Source: an uncultured Bacteroidales bacterium
GTDB taxonomy: Bacteria > Bacteroidota > Bacteroidia > Bacteroidales > CAIWKO01
Length of the DNA: 64,000 bases
Direction of reading: 5' to 3'
Assembly (NCBI GenBank): GCA_903913285.1
Contig: CAIWKO010000068.1
Location: 1 to 64,000, forward strand
Below are positions 15,678 through 25,119 of this stretch, in pieces. The position numbers and the translations under genes are program-made. How positions within the stretch are numbered: the stretch's first letter is position 1; the number at the start of each line of letters is the position of its first letter. The notes beneath the pieces were generated by a model. That model was not told where the DNA came from and made no database searches. It saw only the letters and a program-made list of their open reading frames with translations.

Positions 15678-18365
15678 TTATCCGCATTTTGAGTAACCAC
15701 AACTGGTGCAAGCCAAACATCCTTCTTTATAAATTAATCCCGAAGGGTCGTCGCATTGTGGGCATTTATGGTCGGGAGCTGCTGTTCCGTCCGGAATGAA
15801 TTTCTTTAAAGCCCGAACAACTCCGTTCTTCCATGTGTTAATGGAATCGTTGTCAAGATGTAAATTTAAAATCAGATCAACAGCGTAATGCAAAGGCATT
15901 CCATGGCGCAAAATACCGGAAATAAGTTTTGCATAATTCCAGAATTCAACATCAAATGAACGCGATAAGCCTTCTATTGTAGTTTTATATCCTTGTTTAT
16001 CTTCATATTGAAAATCGTATCTGGTGTTTTCCTGATCGTCTTTGTTTTTGAGAACCCAGCCTTTATTAACAAATGGTGGCAAATAAAAATCTTCGGCTTT
16101 ACCTGTGAATATTTCATAGGGTTTCCCATTTATATGACCCACTACTGCCATCCATTTTTCATAGTCGTTTTGAAAACGAACAACTTCAGCCTCCAGTCTT
16201 CTGGGACGTTGAGGAGCCCTGGTATCATGAAATTCATTTGGCTCTTCTTTCTTTTGTGAATCTGAGATCAAAACTCCGGATCGGGAACCATCACGATAAA
16301 TAGTAACCCCTTTGCACCCAGATTCCCATGCTGTTCTGTAAATATCGCTTACCATAGCTTCTGTGGTATCTGCAGGTACATTTACCGTGACACTTATTGA
16401 ATGGTCGACCCACTTTTGTATTGCTCCTTGCATTTTAACTTTTGCAAGCCAATCAATATCATTAGCGGTAGCCTTGTAGTAAGGAGATTTTTTTATAATA
16501 GGTTCTAGCTGTTCTTCATTATATTTTTTTACGGCATTAACATCATAATCATTTATTTTCAGCCATTTTAAAAATTTGGAATGAAAAACATTGTATTCTT
16601 CCCACGAATCCCCTTCGTCATCAACAAAACTAACTTCAGCAGTTCTATCATTGGGGTTTACCTTTCTTCTGCGTTTGTAATTGACTTTAAAAGCTGGTTC
16701 AATGCCTGAAGTAGTTTGAGTGCAGATACTAACACTGCCGGTTGGAGCAATAGTGAGCAGGGCAATATTTCTTCTGCCGTATTTTGCCATTTCATCGTAA
16801 ACTGCAGGGGCTGCCTCTTTAATTCGCTGAATGAACGGATTATTTTTTTCTTTCTCTGTGTCGTAAATAGGAAAAGCACCACGTTCTTTTGCCAAAAGTA
16901 CTGAAGAACGGTAAGCCACAATAGCCATTTGTTTGTGCACTTCTGTAGAAAAATTGATAGCTTCTTCTGATCCATAGCGACAACCAAGTGCAGCGAGCAT
17001 ATCTCCTTCAGCGGTAATACCAATACCAGTTCGGCGACCCTGCAGTGTTTTTGTTTTTATTTTTTCCCAAAGCATGCGTTCAATGCGTTTAGTTTCTTCA
17101 TCTTCGGGATCGGATATAATTTTATTCAGGATATTGTCGATCTTTTCAGCCTCTAGATCAATGATATCATCCATAATCCGCTGAGCGTAATGAACATGTT
17201 CGGTAAACAATTCGGAATTAAAATATGCTTCTTCAGTAAACGGGTTTTCAACATAGCTATAAAGGTTTAATGCCAATAGACGACAACTATCGTATGGACA
17301 TAATGGAATTTCACCGCAAGGATTTGTTGAAACTGTTGTAAACCCTAAATCGGCATAAGAATCAGGAACTGATTCTTTAAGTATGGTATCCCAGAATAAA
17401 ATTCCTGGCTCCGCAGATTTCCATGCATTATGAATGATTTTATTCCAAAGAGGCAAAGCATCAATTTCTCTGGTTACAATCGGTTTATCAGATTTAATGG
17501 GGTATTGTTGATGGTAGGTGGTATTGTTTTTTACAGCTTGCATGAATTCGTCGTCAATTTTTACAGAAACGTTTGCTCCTGTAACCTTCCCCTGTTCGAG
17601 TTTTGCATCAATAAAATTTTCCACATCGGGATGTTTTATCGATATGCTGAGCATCAATGCACCGCGGCGTCCGTCTTGGGCCACTTCACGGGTAGAATTT
17701 GAGTAACGCTCCATGAAAGGAACAATTCCTGTGGATGTTAGTGCACTGTTTTTAACAGGGCTACCACCAGGACGAATATGAGACAAATCATGGCCAACAC
17801 CTCCTCTTCGTTTCATAAGTTGAACTTGTTCCTGATCAACTTTCATAATGCCTCCATAGGAATCGGATGGACCATTACTTCCAATTACGAAACAGTTCGA
17901 AAGAGATGAAATTTGAAAATCGTTTCCGATTCCTGCCATAGGACTTCCCTGAGGAATGATATATCTAAATTCTTTCAACAAAGAATAAACTTTTTCTTCA
18001 GACAAGGGGTTAGGATAATTGTTTTCAATTCGTGAAATTTCTTTGGCAATACGACGGTGCATATCATCGGGAGAAGCTTCTAAAAGTTTGTTTTCGCTAT
18101 TTTTTAATGCATATTTATTAATCCATACATTGGCAGCTAATGCATCACCATGAAAATATTCAACGCTGGCTTTAAAAGCCTCATCATTGCTATATATTCT
18201 TCTGCTATTTTTTGTTTGGGATGTTGGTATACTCATATTTTCCTGTTCAAATTCTTCTTCAGGTAGCATAGGACGGACTCTGTTCTCTAAAACCTTTTCA
18301 TAGGATGTTTCCGGTGTGTGTTCCTCCGTTTTCTTCGGGATGTAGGTTGAGAGATTATCTTCCAT
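15678..18365 (-). CDS. nrdJ: Adenosylcobalamin-dependent (class II) ribonucleoside reductase
   Basis: The enzyme reduces ribonucleotides to deoxyribonucleotides using a B12-derived radical and needs no oxygen or second subunit. The 895-residue protein shows PQGSPMAGIGNDFQISSLSNCF with the first redox cysteine (~residue 155), RRGGVGHDLSHIRPGG (~185) and TSTGIVPFM. STNPCGEIPLCPYDSCRL (~350) holds the thiyl-radical cysteine region, and LLTIAPTGSVS follows. The C-terminal tail has two CxxC pairs (CPQCDDP, CTSCGYSKCG) that form the zinc ribbon and redox-shuttle cysteines. A possible -7 box sits ~100 bases upstream. I see no B12-box riboswitch in the leader. Confidence 0.96.
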   Translation of the reverse strand: MEDNLSTYIPKKTEEHTPETSYEKVLENRVRPMLPEEEFEQENMSIPTSQTKNSRRIYSNDEAFKASVEYFHGDALAANVWINKYALKNSENKLLEASPDDMHRRIAKEISRIENNYPNPLSEEKVYSLLKEFRYIIPQGSPMAGIGNDFQISSLSNCFVIGSNGPSDSYGGIMKVDQEQVQLMKRRGGVGHDLSHIRPGGSPVKNSALTSTGIVPFMERYSNSTREVAQDGRRGALMLSISIKHPDVENFIDAKLEQGKVTGANVSVKIDDEFMQAVKNNTTYHQQYPIKSDKPIVTREIDALPLWNKIIHNAWKSAEPGILFWDTILKESVPDSYADLGFTTVSTNPCGEIPLCPYDSCRLLALNLYSYVENPFTEEAYFNSELFTEHVHYAQRIMDDIIDLEAEKIDNILNKIISDPEDEETKRIERMLWEKIKTKTLQGRRTGIGITAEGDMLAALGCRYGSEEAINFSTEVHKQMAIVAYRSSVLLAKERGAFPIYDTEKEKNNPFIQRIKEAAPAVYDEMAKYGRRNIALLTIAPTGSVSICTQTTSGIEPAFKVNYKRRRKVNPNDRTAEVSFVDDEGDSWEEYNVFHSKFLKWLKINDYDVNAVKKYNEEQLEPIIKKSPYYKATANDIDWLAKVKMQGAIQKWVDHSISVTVNVPADTTEAMVSDIYRTAWESGCKGVTIYRDGSRSGVLISDSQKKEEPNEFHDTRAPQRPRRLEAEVVRFQNDYEKWMAVVGHINGKPYEIFTGKAEDFYLPPFVNKGWVLKNKDDQENTRYDFQYEDKQGYKTTIEGLSRSFDVEFWNYAKLISGILRHGMPLHYAVDLILNLHLDNDSINTWKNGVVRALKKFIPDGTAAPDHKCPQCDDPSGLIYKEGCLACTSCGYSKCG

Positions 18366-18461
18366 TAGTACTGAAATTTTTAAAAAACTTAATAAATTGT
18401 AACCTTGGTATTTGCTTTTCTTATTTGGAGATTTATTGGGATGGCTAAATTATATAAAGGC

Positions 18462-18469
18462 CAAAGTTA
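18462..18469 (-). promoter_or_regulatory. Candidate -7 box (TAACTTTG) for nrdJ
   Basis: On the minus strand TAACTTTG lies about 97 bases before the nrdJ ATG, implying a leader of ~90 bases. Confidence 0.45.
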
Positions 18470-18564
18470 ATACAAGCCATTTTTATTAACAAAATCGTTT
18501 TTTTATTAACGATTATCAAAAATTTTCTATATTATGAATTTATATATTATAATATGGAAATAGA

Positions 18565-19023
18565 TTAAAAATCAGCGATATAATTCCAAATTATTTTTTT
18601 TCCAAAACCTAAATTGTTGTTGGTCAATTTGAAAAAATCGGGGATAATTTGCCAAAAAGCAGTGTCTTTTAAAAATGGTTTTGCATAAGGGAACCTATTT
18701 ATATACTCCTTACGTGATTCTTTAAGTTTTTCTTCAGTCAGCTCTTCTATTTTTCCTGTGAATTGAATACCCTGGATTTTGCCAATAACTCTGGTCTCTA
18801 AGGCGATTGCTCCTGCAATTATTTTTTGTTGCACAGCTTCATGGATATGTCGCGTGTCTTTATCGGATGTAATAATAAAAACGTTTTTTTCGCGAATATA
18901 TGCATAGAAACAAGTTGCACAGAAAGGTTTATTATCAAACGATGTCGCTAAGGTTAAAATATGATGTTTTCGAATAAATTTAATGATTTGTCTATCTATA
19001 GGATTCGAAGTAAAAGTCATCAT
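18565..19023 (-). CDS. Pyridoxamine 5'-phosphate oxidase-fold (FMN-binding split barrel, YhbP-like) protein
   Basis: I choose the ATG at 19023, whose ATGA overlaps the TGA of the upstream ABC exporter gene; the frame itself is open to 19044. The 152-residue product is in the PNPOx-like split-barrel superfamily, with HHILTLATSFDNKPFCATCFYAYI, then NVFIITSDKDTRHIHEAVQQ, then GIQFTGKIEELTEEK. Relatives bind FMN, F420 or haem, and the substrate here is unknown. Translational coupling to the exporter suggests a shared transcript, not necessarily a shared function. Confidence 0.82.
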   Translation of the reverse strand: MMTFTSNPIDRQIIKFIRKHHILTLATSFDNKPFCATCFYAYIREKNVFIITSDKDTRHIHEAVQQKIIAGAIALETRVIGKIQGIQFTGKIEELTEEKLKESRKEYINRFPYAKPFLKDTAFWQIIPDFFKLTNNNLGFGKKIIWNYIADF

Positions 19024-20843
19024 GAGAATGTTTGGAGTTCGCAAAGTTTATGATACACTCCGCCAAGCGCAGTAAGTTCCGCATGATTTCCACGTTCAAC
19101 AATTTTCCCATGTTGCAAAACAATGATTTCATCTGCAAATTGCACAGTGGATAAACGATGCGCAATTACAATGGATGTACGATTTTGCATTAGTTTTGTC
19201 AATGCATCCTGAACTAATCGTTCCGATTCAGTATCTAGGGAAGATGTTGCTTCATCAAGTATCATTACCGGAGGATTCATCAATACTGCACGGGCAATAC
19301 TCAAGCGTTGTTTTTGCCCTCCTGAAAGTTTCATACCACGGTCGCCGATATTTGTATTGTATCCATATTCCAATTGAACAATAAACTCATGGGCATTGGC
19401 AATTTTCGCTGCACGAATTACATCTTCTTCAGTTACATTGGGCATTCCAAAAGCAATGTTGTTAAAAACCGATTCGTTGAAAAGTATGGTTTCCTGGGTG
19501 ACAATACCCATTAAGCGACGCAGATCGGAAATTATATAATCTTTCACATTTATTCCATCTACCAAAAGCTCCCCTTCAGTACAATCGTAAAAACGTGGTA
19601 ACAAATCAACCATAGTTGACTTACCTGCACCTGAAGGACCGACTACAGCAATAGTTTTTCCTTTTTTAATTTCAATGTTGATATCGTGAAGCACTTCTTC
19701 TTTTTCGTAAGTAAAACATACACCTTTATATATAATAGAATCATTAAAATCATTTATTGATTTTGCATCAGGTTTTTCTGTAATTACTTCATCAGCATCA
19801 AGAACCTGCTGAATACGTTCGACAGAAGCTGCACCTTTCTGAACGTTGGAATATGCATCTGTAATAGATTTTACAGGATTCAGCAGCTGAGAAAATATTA
19901 AAATATAGGTAATAAAAACAGACGCAGTTAAGGTATGCGAGCCAGGTGTTAAAATTAGGGTACCACCATACATAAGTACACCTCCAACAACAATTATAGC
20001 TAGAAACTCACTCATTGGAGAGGCTAAATCGCGTTTACGAAACAAACGATTCATTAATCGGGTATAGTTATTGTTGATTTTTTTAAAGCGGTCGTTGGTG
20101 GAATCAATGGCATTAAACGCCTTTATTATCCTTAAACCACCAATAGTTTCTTCAATATTAGAAAGTAATTCGCCCATTTTTGCCTGTCCTTTGTCGGAAG
20201 TTCGGCGCAGACTACTGCCAACTTTTGCAATAATAAAACCACTAACGGGAAATAGTATCAATACGAAAAAGGTTAGTTGAGGGCTAATTAAAAACATTGA
20301 AACCAAATAAAAAACAATGGATATAGGCTCACGGAAAAGCATTTCGAGAGAAGTCATGATTGTCCATTGAATTTCCTGAACATCGGCCGTCATCCTCGAT
20401 ATGATATCGCCTTTGCGTTGCTCAGTATAATATGCTAAGGGCAATATCATTATCTGTAAGTACAATTCATTGCGAATATCTTTAACAACTCCGTTACGAA
20501 TTGGAGCCAAAAAATACATGGCCAGATAACGAAACAGATTTTTTAAGAAAAATAGTATCACCACAGAAATACAAATATATGTTAAGGCAGTAATGCTTCC
20601 TGAGGTCTCAATAATATGACTGATCAAGTGATAAAAGTTTAGTTTTATAGATTCGATTGTTAAAGCAAAAGGGGGCGCAACCACTACTGCTGGTGTTTCT
20701 TTGAACAGAATATTCAGTACCGGAATAAAAAGAACTAATGAAACCACCGAAAACAAAACTGAAAGTAAATTGAAAAATATGGTTAATAGAGTTTGTCTCC
20801 AATATGGAATAACGAAGCGGAGTACTTGTCTGAGTTTTTTCAC
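19020..20843 (-). CDS. MsbA-like ABC exporter (lipid A/multidrug type half-transporter)
   Basis: This 607-residue fused membrane plus ATPase protein has six membrane helices in residues ~15-330. The ATPase has Walker A GPSGAGKST (~402), Q-loop TQETILFNE, signature LSGGQKQRLSIARA and Walker B MILDEATSSLD. The H-loop is VIAHRLSTV. Such homodimers flip lipids or extrude drugs, and MsbA-like lipid export is the likeliest role but is not proven. Translation starts at a GTG at 20843 that sits only four bases after a TATCTTTG box, so the mRNA is probably leaderless. The gene is divergent from rbfA. Confidence 0.93.
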   Translation of the reverse strand: MKKLRQVLRFVIPYWRQTLLTIFFNLLSVLFSVVSLVLFIPVLNILFKETPAVVVAPPFALTIESIKLNFYHLISHIIETSGSITALTYICISVVILFFLKNLFRYLAMYFLAPIRNGVVKDIRNELYLQIMILPLAYYTEQRKGDIISRMTADVQEIQWTIMTSLEMLFREPISIVFYLVSMFLISPQLTFFVLILFPVSGFIIAKVGSSLRRTSDKGQAKMGELLSNIEETIGGLRIIKAFNAIDSTNDRFKKINNNYTRLMNRLFRKRDLASPMSEFLAIIVVGGVLMYGGTLILTPGSHTLTASVFITYILIFSQLLNPVKSITDAYSNVQKGAASVERIQQVLDADEVITEKPDAKSINDFNDSIIYKGVCFTYEKEEVLHDINIEIKKGKTIAVVGPSGAGKSTMVDLLPRFYDCTEGELLVDGINVKDYIISDLRRLMGIVTQETILFNESVFNNIAFGMPNVTEEDVIRAAKIANAHEFIVQLEYGYNTNIGDRGMKLSGGQKQRLSIARAVLMNPPVMILDEATSSLDTESERLVQDALTKLMQNRTSIVIAHRLSTVQFADEIIVLQHGKIVERGNHAELTALGGVYHKLCELQTFS

Positions 20844-20847
20844 AATG

Positions 20848-20855
20848 CAAAGATA
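20848..20855 (-). promoter_or_regulatory. -7 box (TATCTTTG) directly before the ABC exporter GTG
   Basis: The minus strand reads TATCTTTG, four bases, then GTG. The predicted start point falls on or next to the start codon. Confidence 0.7.
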
Positions 20856-20914
20856 TTATTAATTGATTGATTTTAGATTTGCGATTTTAGATTTTTCACA
20901 TTTAATAAATATTG

Positions 20915-20922
20915 TATCTTTG
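20915..20922 (+). promoter_or_regulatory. -7 box (TATCTTTG) directly before rbfA
   Basis: TATCTTTG, five bases, then ATG at 20928. It is divergent from the exporter promoter, 59 bases away. Confidence 0.72.
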
Positions 20923-20927
20923 CGTTT

Positions 20928-21266
20928 ATGGATAGCATTCGACTCAATAAAGTTTCGCGTTTGGTTCAGAAAGAACTGGCAGAAATATTTATTTTACAAG
21001 CAAAAAAAATTGCAAAAAATGCAATGATAACGGTTACTGAAGTTAAAGTTTCCAAAGATCTGGGAGTTGCCCGGGTTTATTTAAGTTTGTTCGGCATCAA
21101 AGATAAATCACAATTGATGAGCAGTATCCGAGACAATCAGAGAGAGCTCCGACGAGAATTAGGCAATCGTCTTAAAAATAATTTAAGGCTTATACCAAAC
21201 CTTGAATTTATCTTAGACGATTCTCTCGACTATATCGAACATATTGACGATTTGCTGAAACAATAA
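20928..21266 (+). CDS. rbfA: 30S ribosome-binding factor A
   Basis: The 112-residue RbfA binds the 30S subunit during late maturation and is important in the cold. The KH-like fold is recognisable from MDSIRLNKVSRLVQKELAEI, the VTEVKVSKDLGVARVYLSLFG strand-turn-strand, and LGNRLKNNLRLIPNLEFILDDSLDY. The length is normal. The ATG follows the -7 box by five bases, consistent with leaderless translation. The next gene, a membrane permease, begins one base after the TAA. Confidence 0.95.
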   Translation: MDSIRLNKVSRLVQKELAEIFILQAKKIAKNAMITVTEVKVSKDLGVARVYLSLFGIKDKSQLMSSIRDNQRELRRELGNRLKNNLRLIPNLEFILDDSLDYIEHIDDLLKQ

Positions 21267-21267
21267 G

Positions 21268-22497
21268 TTGAATCTACCGGTTTACATAGCAAAACGATAT
21301 CTCTTCGCGAAAAAATCGCATAATATTATTAATATAATCTCCATCATTTCAGTGGTTGGAATAACTATCGGAACAGCTGCTCTGATAATTGTTCTCTCTG
21401 TTTTTAATGGTTTCGAACATGTTGTGGTGGGTATGTTCAATTCATTCAATCCCGACTTGCTCGTTGTTCCAAAGACAGGAAAAACCTTTCACGAGAAGAA
21501 TATTTCTTTCGATAAATTATATACTATCGATGGAGTGGGTAATATTACTAAGGTTATTGAAGATAATGCTTTGTTAAAATATCGCGACAAGCAATATATT
21601 GCCACCATTAAATCTGTCAGCGACGATTTTCATAAAACAAGCCGCATTGATTCGATGGTTACTGAAGGGAACAGCCGACTCGAAATCGGTGCACAAAACC
21701 TTGCAATAGTGGGCGAAGGCATTGCTTATTATTTGGATCTGGCATTAAATGATTACGAAAACCCCATAACGGTTTTTGTTCCGCGGAGGTTTAAAGGAAA
21801 CCAAATAAACCCTATGGAAGCATTTAACAATATGATGATTCAGCCTGCCGGTGTTTTTTCTATTCAACAGGAATATGATCAGAAATATGTGATAGTGCCT
21901 TTGCGTTTTGGAAGGGAATTGCTTGAATATAAAGATGAACTTACAGCACTTGAAATAAAAGTGAAATCAACAGATCAGATTGAAAGCGTCAGAAAACAGG
22001 TTCAATCTCAATTGGGTGAAGGATTCATTATTAAGAATAGATACGAGCAGGAAGAAACTATGTATAAGATCATGAAATCAGAAAAACTTGCGGTTTTCAT
22101 GATACTCTCGTTTATTTTGCTGATTGCTATTTTCAATGTTATTGGTTCGTTAAGCATGCTGATACTCGACAAGAAAAAGGATATTTCGGTCTTAAAGAGT
22201 TTGGGAGCAAATCGTTTGGTAATTCGAAAAATATTCTTCACAGAAGGTATGATGATAACATTGCTGGGTGCAACTATCGGATTGATTATTGGAGGTGTGA
22301 TTTGCTGGATTCAACAGAAATTTGGCTTAGTAAAAATTAACACAGGTTCTACATTTGTTATCGAAGCTTACCCGATTCGTATGTTGGTGCTCGATTTTGT
22401 TTATGTATTTGGAGTGGTAGGGTTTATTGGGTTTATTGCTGCATGGTACCCGGTAAAATATATCTCGAAGAAACACATTGAGTCGAGATTAGATTGA
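21268..22497 (+). CDS. LolC/LolE-like FtsX-family ABC permease
   Basis: This 409-residue inner-membrane permease has one N-terminal helix (NIISIISVVGITIGTAALIIVLSVFNGFE), a ~220-residue periplasmic MacB-like domain, and three C-terminal helices in the FtsX domain. The domain has FMILSFILLIAIFNVIGSLSMLILDKKKDIS, then LKSLGANRLVIRKIF. This layout is that of LolC/E, which extract lipoproteins from the inner membrane. The matching LolD ATPase is not adjacent. The start is a TTG at 21268, one base after the rbfA stop, which implies translational coupling. Confidence 0.9.
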   Translation: MNLPVYIAKRYLFAKKSHNIINIISIISVVGITIGTAALIIVLSVFNGFEHVVVGMFNSFNPDLLVVPKTGKTFHEKNISFDKLYTIDGVGNITKVIEDNALLKYRDKQYIATIKSVSDDFHKTSRIDSMVTEGNSRLEIGAQNLAIVGEGIAYYLDLALNDYENPITVFVPRRFKGNQINPMEAFNNMMIQPAGVFSIQQEYDQKYVIVPLRFGRELLEYKDELTALEIKVKSTDQIESVRKQVQSQLGEGFIIKNRYEQEETMYKIMKSEKLAVFMILSFILLIAIFNVIGSLSMLILDKKKDISVLKSLGANRLVIRKIFFTEGMMITLLGATIGLIIGGVICWIQQKFGLVKINTGSTFVIEAYPIRMLVLDFVYVFGVVGFIGFIAAWYPVKYISKKHIESRLD

Positions 22498-22509
22498 ATT
22501 AATTCCAGA

Positions 22510-23055
22510 TTAAGAAAGATTGAAGCGCTCGGGGTGTCTGCCAACCCTTCCGCGATAGAATTCCTGAATTATTTTAAAATCTTCTTCATAGTTTCCTGTT
22601 GGGTGCAACACATCGGCAACACAACAGATTTTTTGTTTGTAATCAACATACCCAAGCACTATCGGCACATTGGCTGCGTGAGCAATAAAATAATATCCTT
22701 TTTTCCAATGCGTGGTCAATTTACGGGTTCCTTCGGGCGTAATTACCAATCCAAAGTCATGCGATTTTTTTAAAAGATCCACTATCGGTTTCACCACATT
22801 GCTGCCATTTTTCCTGTCAACGGGCACACCGCCGAACCATGTTAACAAATGTTTGAATGGAAATCGAAACATCTCTTTTTTTATCATAAACTTTCCGTGA
22901 AGGTTCAATGCCGACATGGTGAGACGTCCGATAATAAAATCCCATAAACTCGTATGCGGGGCAACAATAATAATATAACTGTCAAGCGGTTCCTTAACTG
23001 TGTATAATGCCTTCCAGCCGAATATTTTTAAAATGGAGGTTGAAATTAATCCCAT
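22510..23055 (-). CDS. 1-acyl-glycerol-3-phosphate acyltransferase-family protein
   Basis: This 181-residue member of the PlsC-like family has the catalytic HxxxxD as APHTSLWDF (~residue 33). GGVPVDRKNGSN follows, and the ITPEGTRK motif lies near 110. It is shorter than PlsC (about 240 residues) and resembles the short YihG/PlsC-like acyltransferases of Bacteroidota. These transfer acyl chains to a lipid or other acceptor at the inner membrane. It is convergent with the permease gene, with a 12-base gap, and has its own -7 box. Confidence 0.88.
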   Translation of the reverse strand: MGLISTSILKIFGWKALYTVKEPLDSYIIIVAPHTSLWDFIIGRLTMSALNLHGKFMIKKEMFRFPFKHLLTWFGGVPVDRKNGSNVVKPIVDLLKKSHDFGLVITPEGTRKLTTHWKKGYYFIAHAANVPIVLGYVDYKQKICCVADVLHPTGNYEEDFKIIQEFYRGRVGRHPERFNLS

Positions 23056-23071
23056 AGTTTTTTTCTTGCGA

Positions 23072-23079
23072 CAAAATTA
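23072..23079 (-). promoter_or_regulatory. -7 box (TAATTTTG) for the acyltransferase
   Basis: The minus strand shows TAATTTTG 16 bases before the ATG. Confidence 0.6.
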
Positions 23080-23186
23080 GCATAACAACCAATCGGACGT
23101 TTGTTTTTTTTGTGAAATAGTGTTAAATTCATCTAATGGCACTCTCCTAATTTTGAATAGCACTATAAAAAATCAATAAAAATGTA

Positions 23187-23194
23187 TAATTTTG
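23187..23194 (+). promoter_or_regulatory. -7 box (TAATTTTG) directly before lepA
   Basis: TAATTTTG ends five bases before the ATG at 23200 and overlaps the codons of a possible upstream ATG at 23182, which supports the later start. Confidence 0.65.
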
Positions 23195-23199
23195 CAGCA

Positions 23200-24987
23200 A
23201 TGAAAAATATACGAAATTTTTGCATTATTGCTCACATCGACCATGGTAAAAGCACTTTGGCCGACCGACTTTTAGAAACAACCGGTACTATTTCTGCACG
23301 CGATTTTCAGAATCAGATTTTGGACGATATGGAACTGGAACGCGAACGCGGAATTACAATAAAGAGCCATGCAATTCAGATGCAATTCACACTGAACGAC
23401 GAATTGTATTTTATGAACCTCATAGATACGCCCGGTCATGTTGATTTTTCGTACGAAGTTTCGCGTTCCATTGCTGCCTGCGAAGGTGCTTTATTGGTGG
23501 TTGATGCCACTCAGGGAATTCAGGCGCAAACTATTTCTGTGCTCTATCAGGCTTTGGACCATGAACTCGAAATCATTCCTGTGTTGAACAAAATGGATAT
23601 GGAAAGCGCCATGCCCGAAGATGTGAAAGATCAAATCGTAGAACTTCTGGGCTGCAAACGCGAAGAAATTATTGAAGCAAGTGCCAAAACGGGGTTGGGA
23701 ATTCAGGAGATACTCGAAGCTATTGTCAGTCGAATTCCGTGTCCGAAAGGCGACCCGGATGCCCCTTTGCAAGCATTGATCTTCGATTCGGTTTTCAACT
23801 CCTACAGAGGTATTATTGCCAATTTTCGTATTTTCAACGGACAGTTGAAACGAGGCGATTTTGTAAAGTTTTTTGCTACCGGCCACGAATATAATGCCGA
23901 TGAAATTGGCATCCTGAAATTGGATCTTCAATCCAAAGATGTGATGTATGCCGGTGAAGTTGGTTATATAATTTCAGGTATAAAATCAGCCAAGGAAGTA
24001 AAAGTAGGGGATACTATAACACAAGTGGATAATCCTTGTCTGAAAGGTGTACCAGGATTTCAGGATGTAAAACCTATGGTGTTTGCGGGTGTTTATCCGG
24101 TAGATGCTGACGATTACGAAGAACTGCGAAACTCTTTGGAAAAACTGCAGCTAAATGATGCTTCACTGCATTTCGAACCCGAATCATCAGCAGCATTGGG
24201 GTTTGGTTTCCGTTGCGGCTTCTTGGGTTTATTGCACATGGAAATTGTTCAGGAACGTTTGTATCGCGAATTCGATATGGACGTGATTACAACGGTGCCA
24301 AATGTTTCTTACAAAGTTTATACTACCAAAGGAGAAGAAGTCGATGTGCACAATCCTTCGGGTTTGCCACTCATCACCACCATCGAGCACATCGAAGAAC
24401 CATACATCAGTGCCCAGATAATCTCAAAGTCGGATTATACAGGCCAAATAATGACCTTATGCATTGACAAACGAGGGACTCTTAAAAATCAGGTTTATCT
24501 CACAAGCGATCGGGTGGAACTTACTTTCGAAATGCCCTTGAGCGATATTGTTTTCGATTTTTACGACAAACTGAAAAGCATTTCGCGCGGATATGCTTCA
24601 TTTGATTATCATATCATCGGCAACCGACCTGCTACTTTAGTGCGTTTAGACATTTTGCTCAACGGTGAAATGGTCGATGCATTATCGACGCTCATTCATC
24701 GCGATTATGCCTACGATTTTGGCCGCAGAATGTGCGAAAAACTTCAGGAACTTATTCCGCGTCAGCAATACGAAGTTGCAATTCAGGCTGCCATTGGCGC
24801 TAAAATTATTGCCCGCGAAACCATACGCCCTATGCGCAAAGACGTCACCGCAAAATGCTATGGCGGAGACATTACCCGTAAACGCAAACTACTCGAAAAA
24901 CAGAAAAAAGGTAAAAAACGTATGCGTCAAATAGGTAATATCGAAGTTCCTCAATCCGCATTCCTTGCCGTGTTGAAATTGGATTAA
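23200..24987 (+). CDS. lepA: Elongation factor 4 (LepA), back-translocating GTPase
   Basis: LepA acts on 70S ribosomes and in 30S assembly. I start at 23200 ([19 protein letters not shown]), giving 595 residues, the usual size. The ATG at 23182 lies inside the promoter element. G1 is AHIDHGKST, the switch region includes [12 protein letters not shown]3 is DTPGHVDF and G4 is NKMD. The family-specific C-terminal domain ends [20 protein letters not shown]...[10 protein letters not shown]. The gene is monocistronic and probably leaderless. Confidence 0.96.
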   Translation: MKNIRNFCIIAHIDHGKSTLADRLLETTGTISARDFQNQILDDMELERERGITIKSHAIQMQFTLNDELYFMNLIDTPGHVDFSYEVSRSIAACEGALLVVDATQGIQAQTISVLYQALDHELEIIPVLNKMDMESAMPEDVKDQIVELLGCKREEIIEASAKTGLGIQEILEAIVSRIPCPKGDPDAPLQALIFDSVFNSYRGIIANFRIFNGQLKRGDFVKFFATGHEYNADEIGILKLDLQSKDVMYAGEVGYIISGIKSAKEVKVGDTITQVDNPCLKGVPGFQDVKPMVFAGVYPVDADDYEELRNSLEKLQLNDASLHFEPESSAALGFGFRCGFLGLLHMEIVQERLYREFDMDVITTVPNVSYKVYTTKGEEVDVHNPSGLPLITTIEHIEEPYISAQIISKSDYTGQIMTLCIDKRGTLKNQVYLTSDRVELTFEMPLSDIVFDFYDKLKSISRGYASFDYHIIGNRPATLVRLDILLNGEMVDALSTLIHRDYAYDFGRRMCEKLQELIPRQQYEVAIQAAIGAKIIARETIRPMRKDVTAKCYGGDITRKRKLLEKQKKGKKRMRQIGNIEVPQSAFLAVLKLD

Positions 24988-25075
24988 TTCCGACACCAAA
25001 AAATTACACTTTTATATAATAGTATAGGCTTTCAAAATATCATTTCTCAAATCCCGTTTTTTCAAAAAAAAATCG

Positions 25076-25083
25076 TAGGTTTG
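25076..25083 (+). promoter_or_regulatory. -7 box (TAGGTTTG) for dnaX
   Basis: TAGGTTTG lies 36 bases before the dnaX ATG. Confidence 0.6.
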
Positions 25084-25119
25084 TCTTCTTAAAAAACAAA
25101 GCTAATTTGCTTCTTTTTC

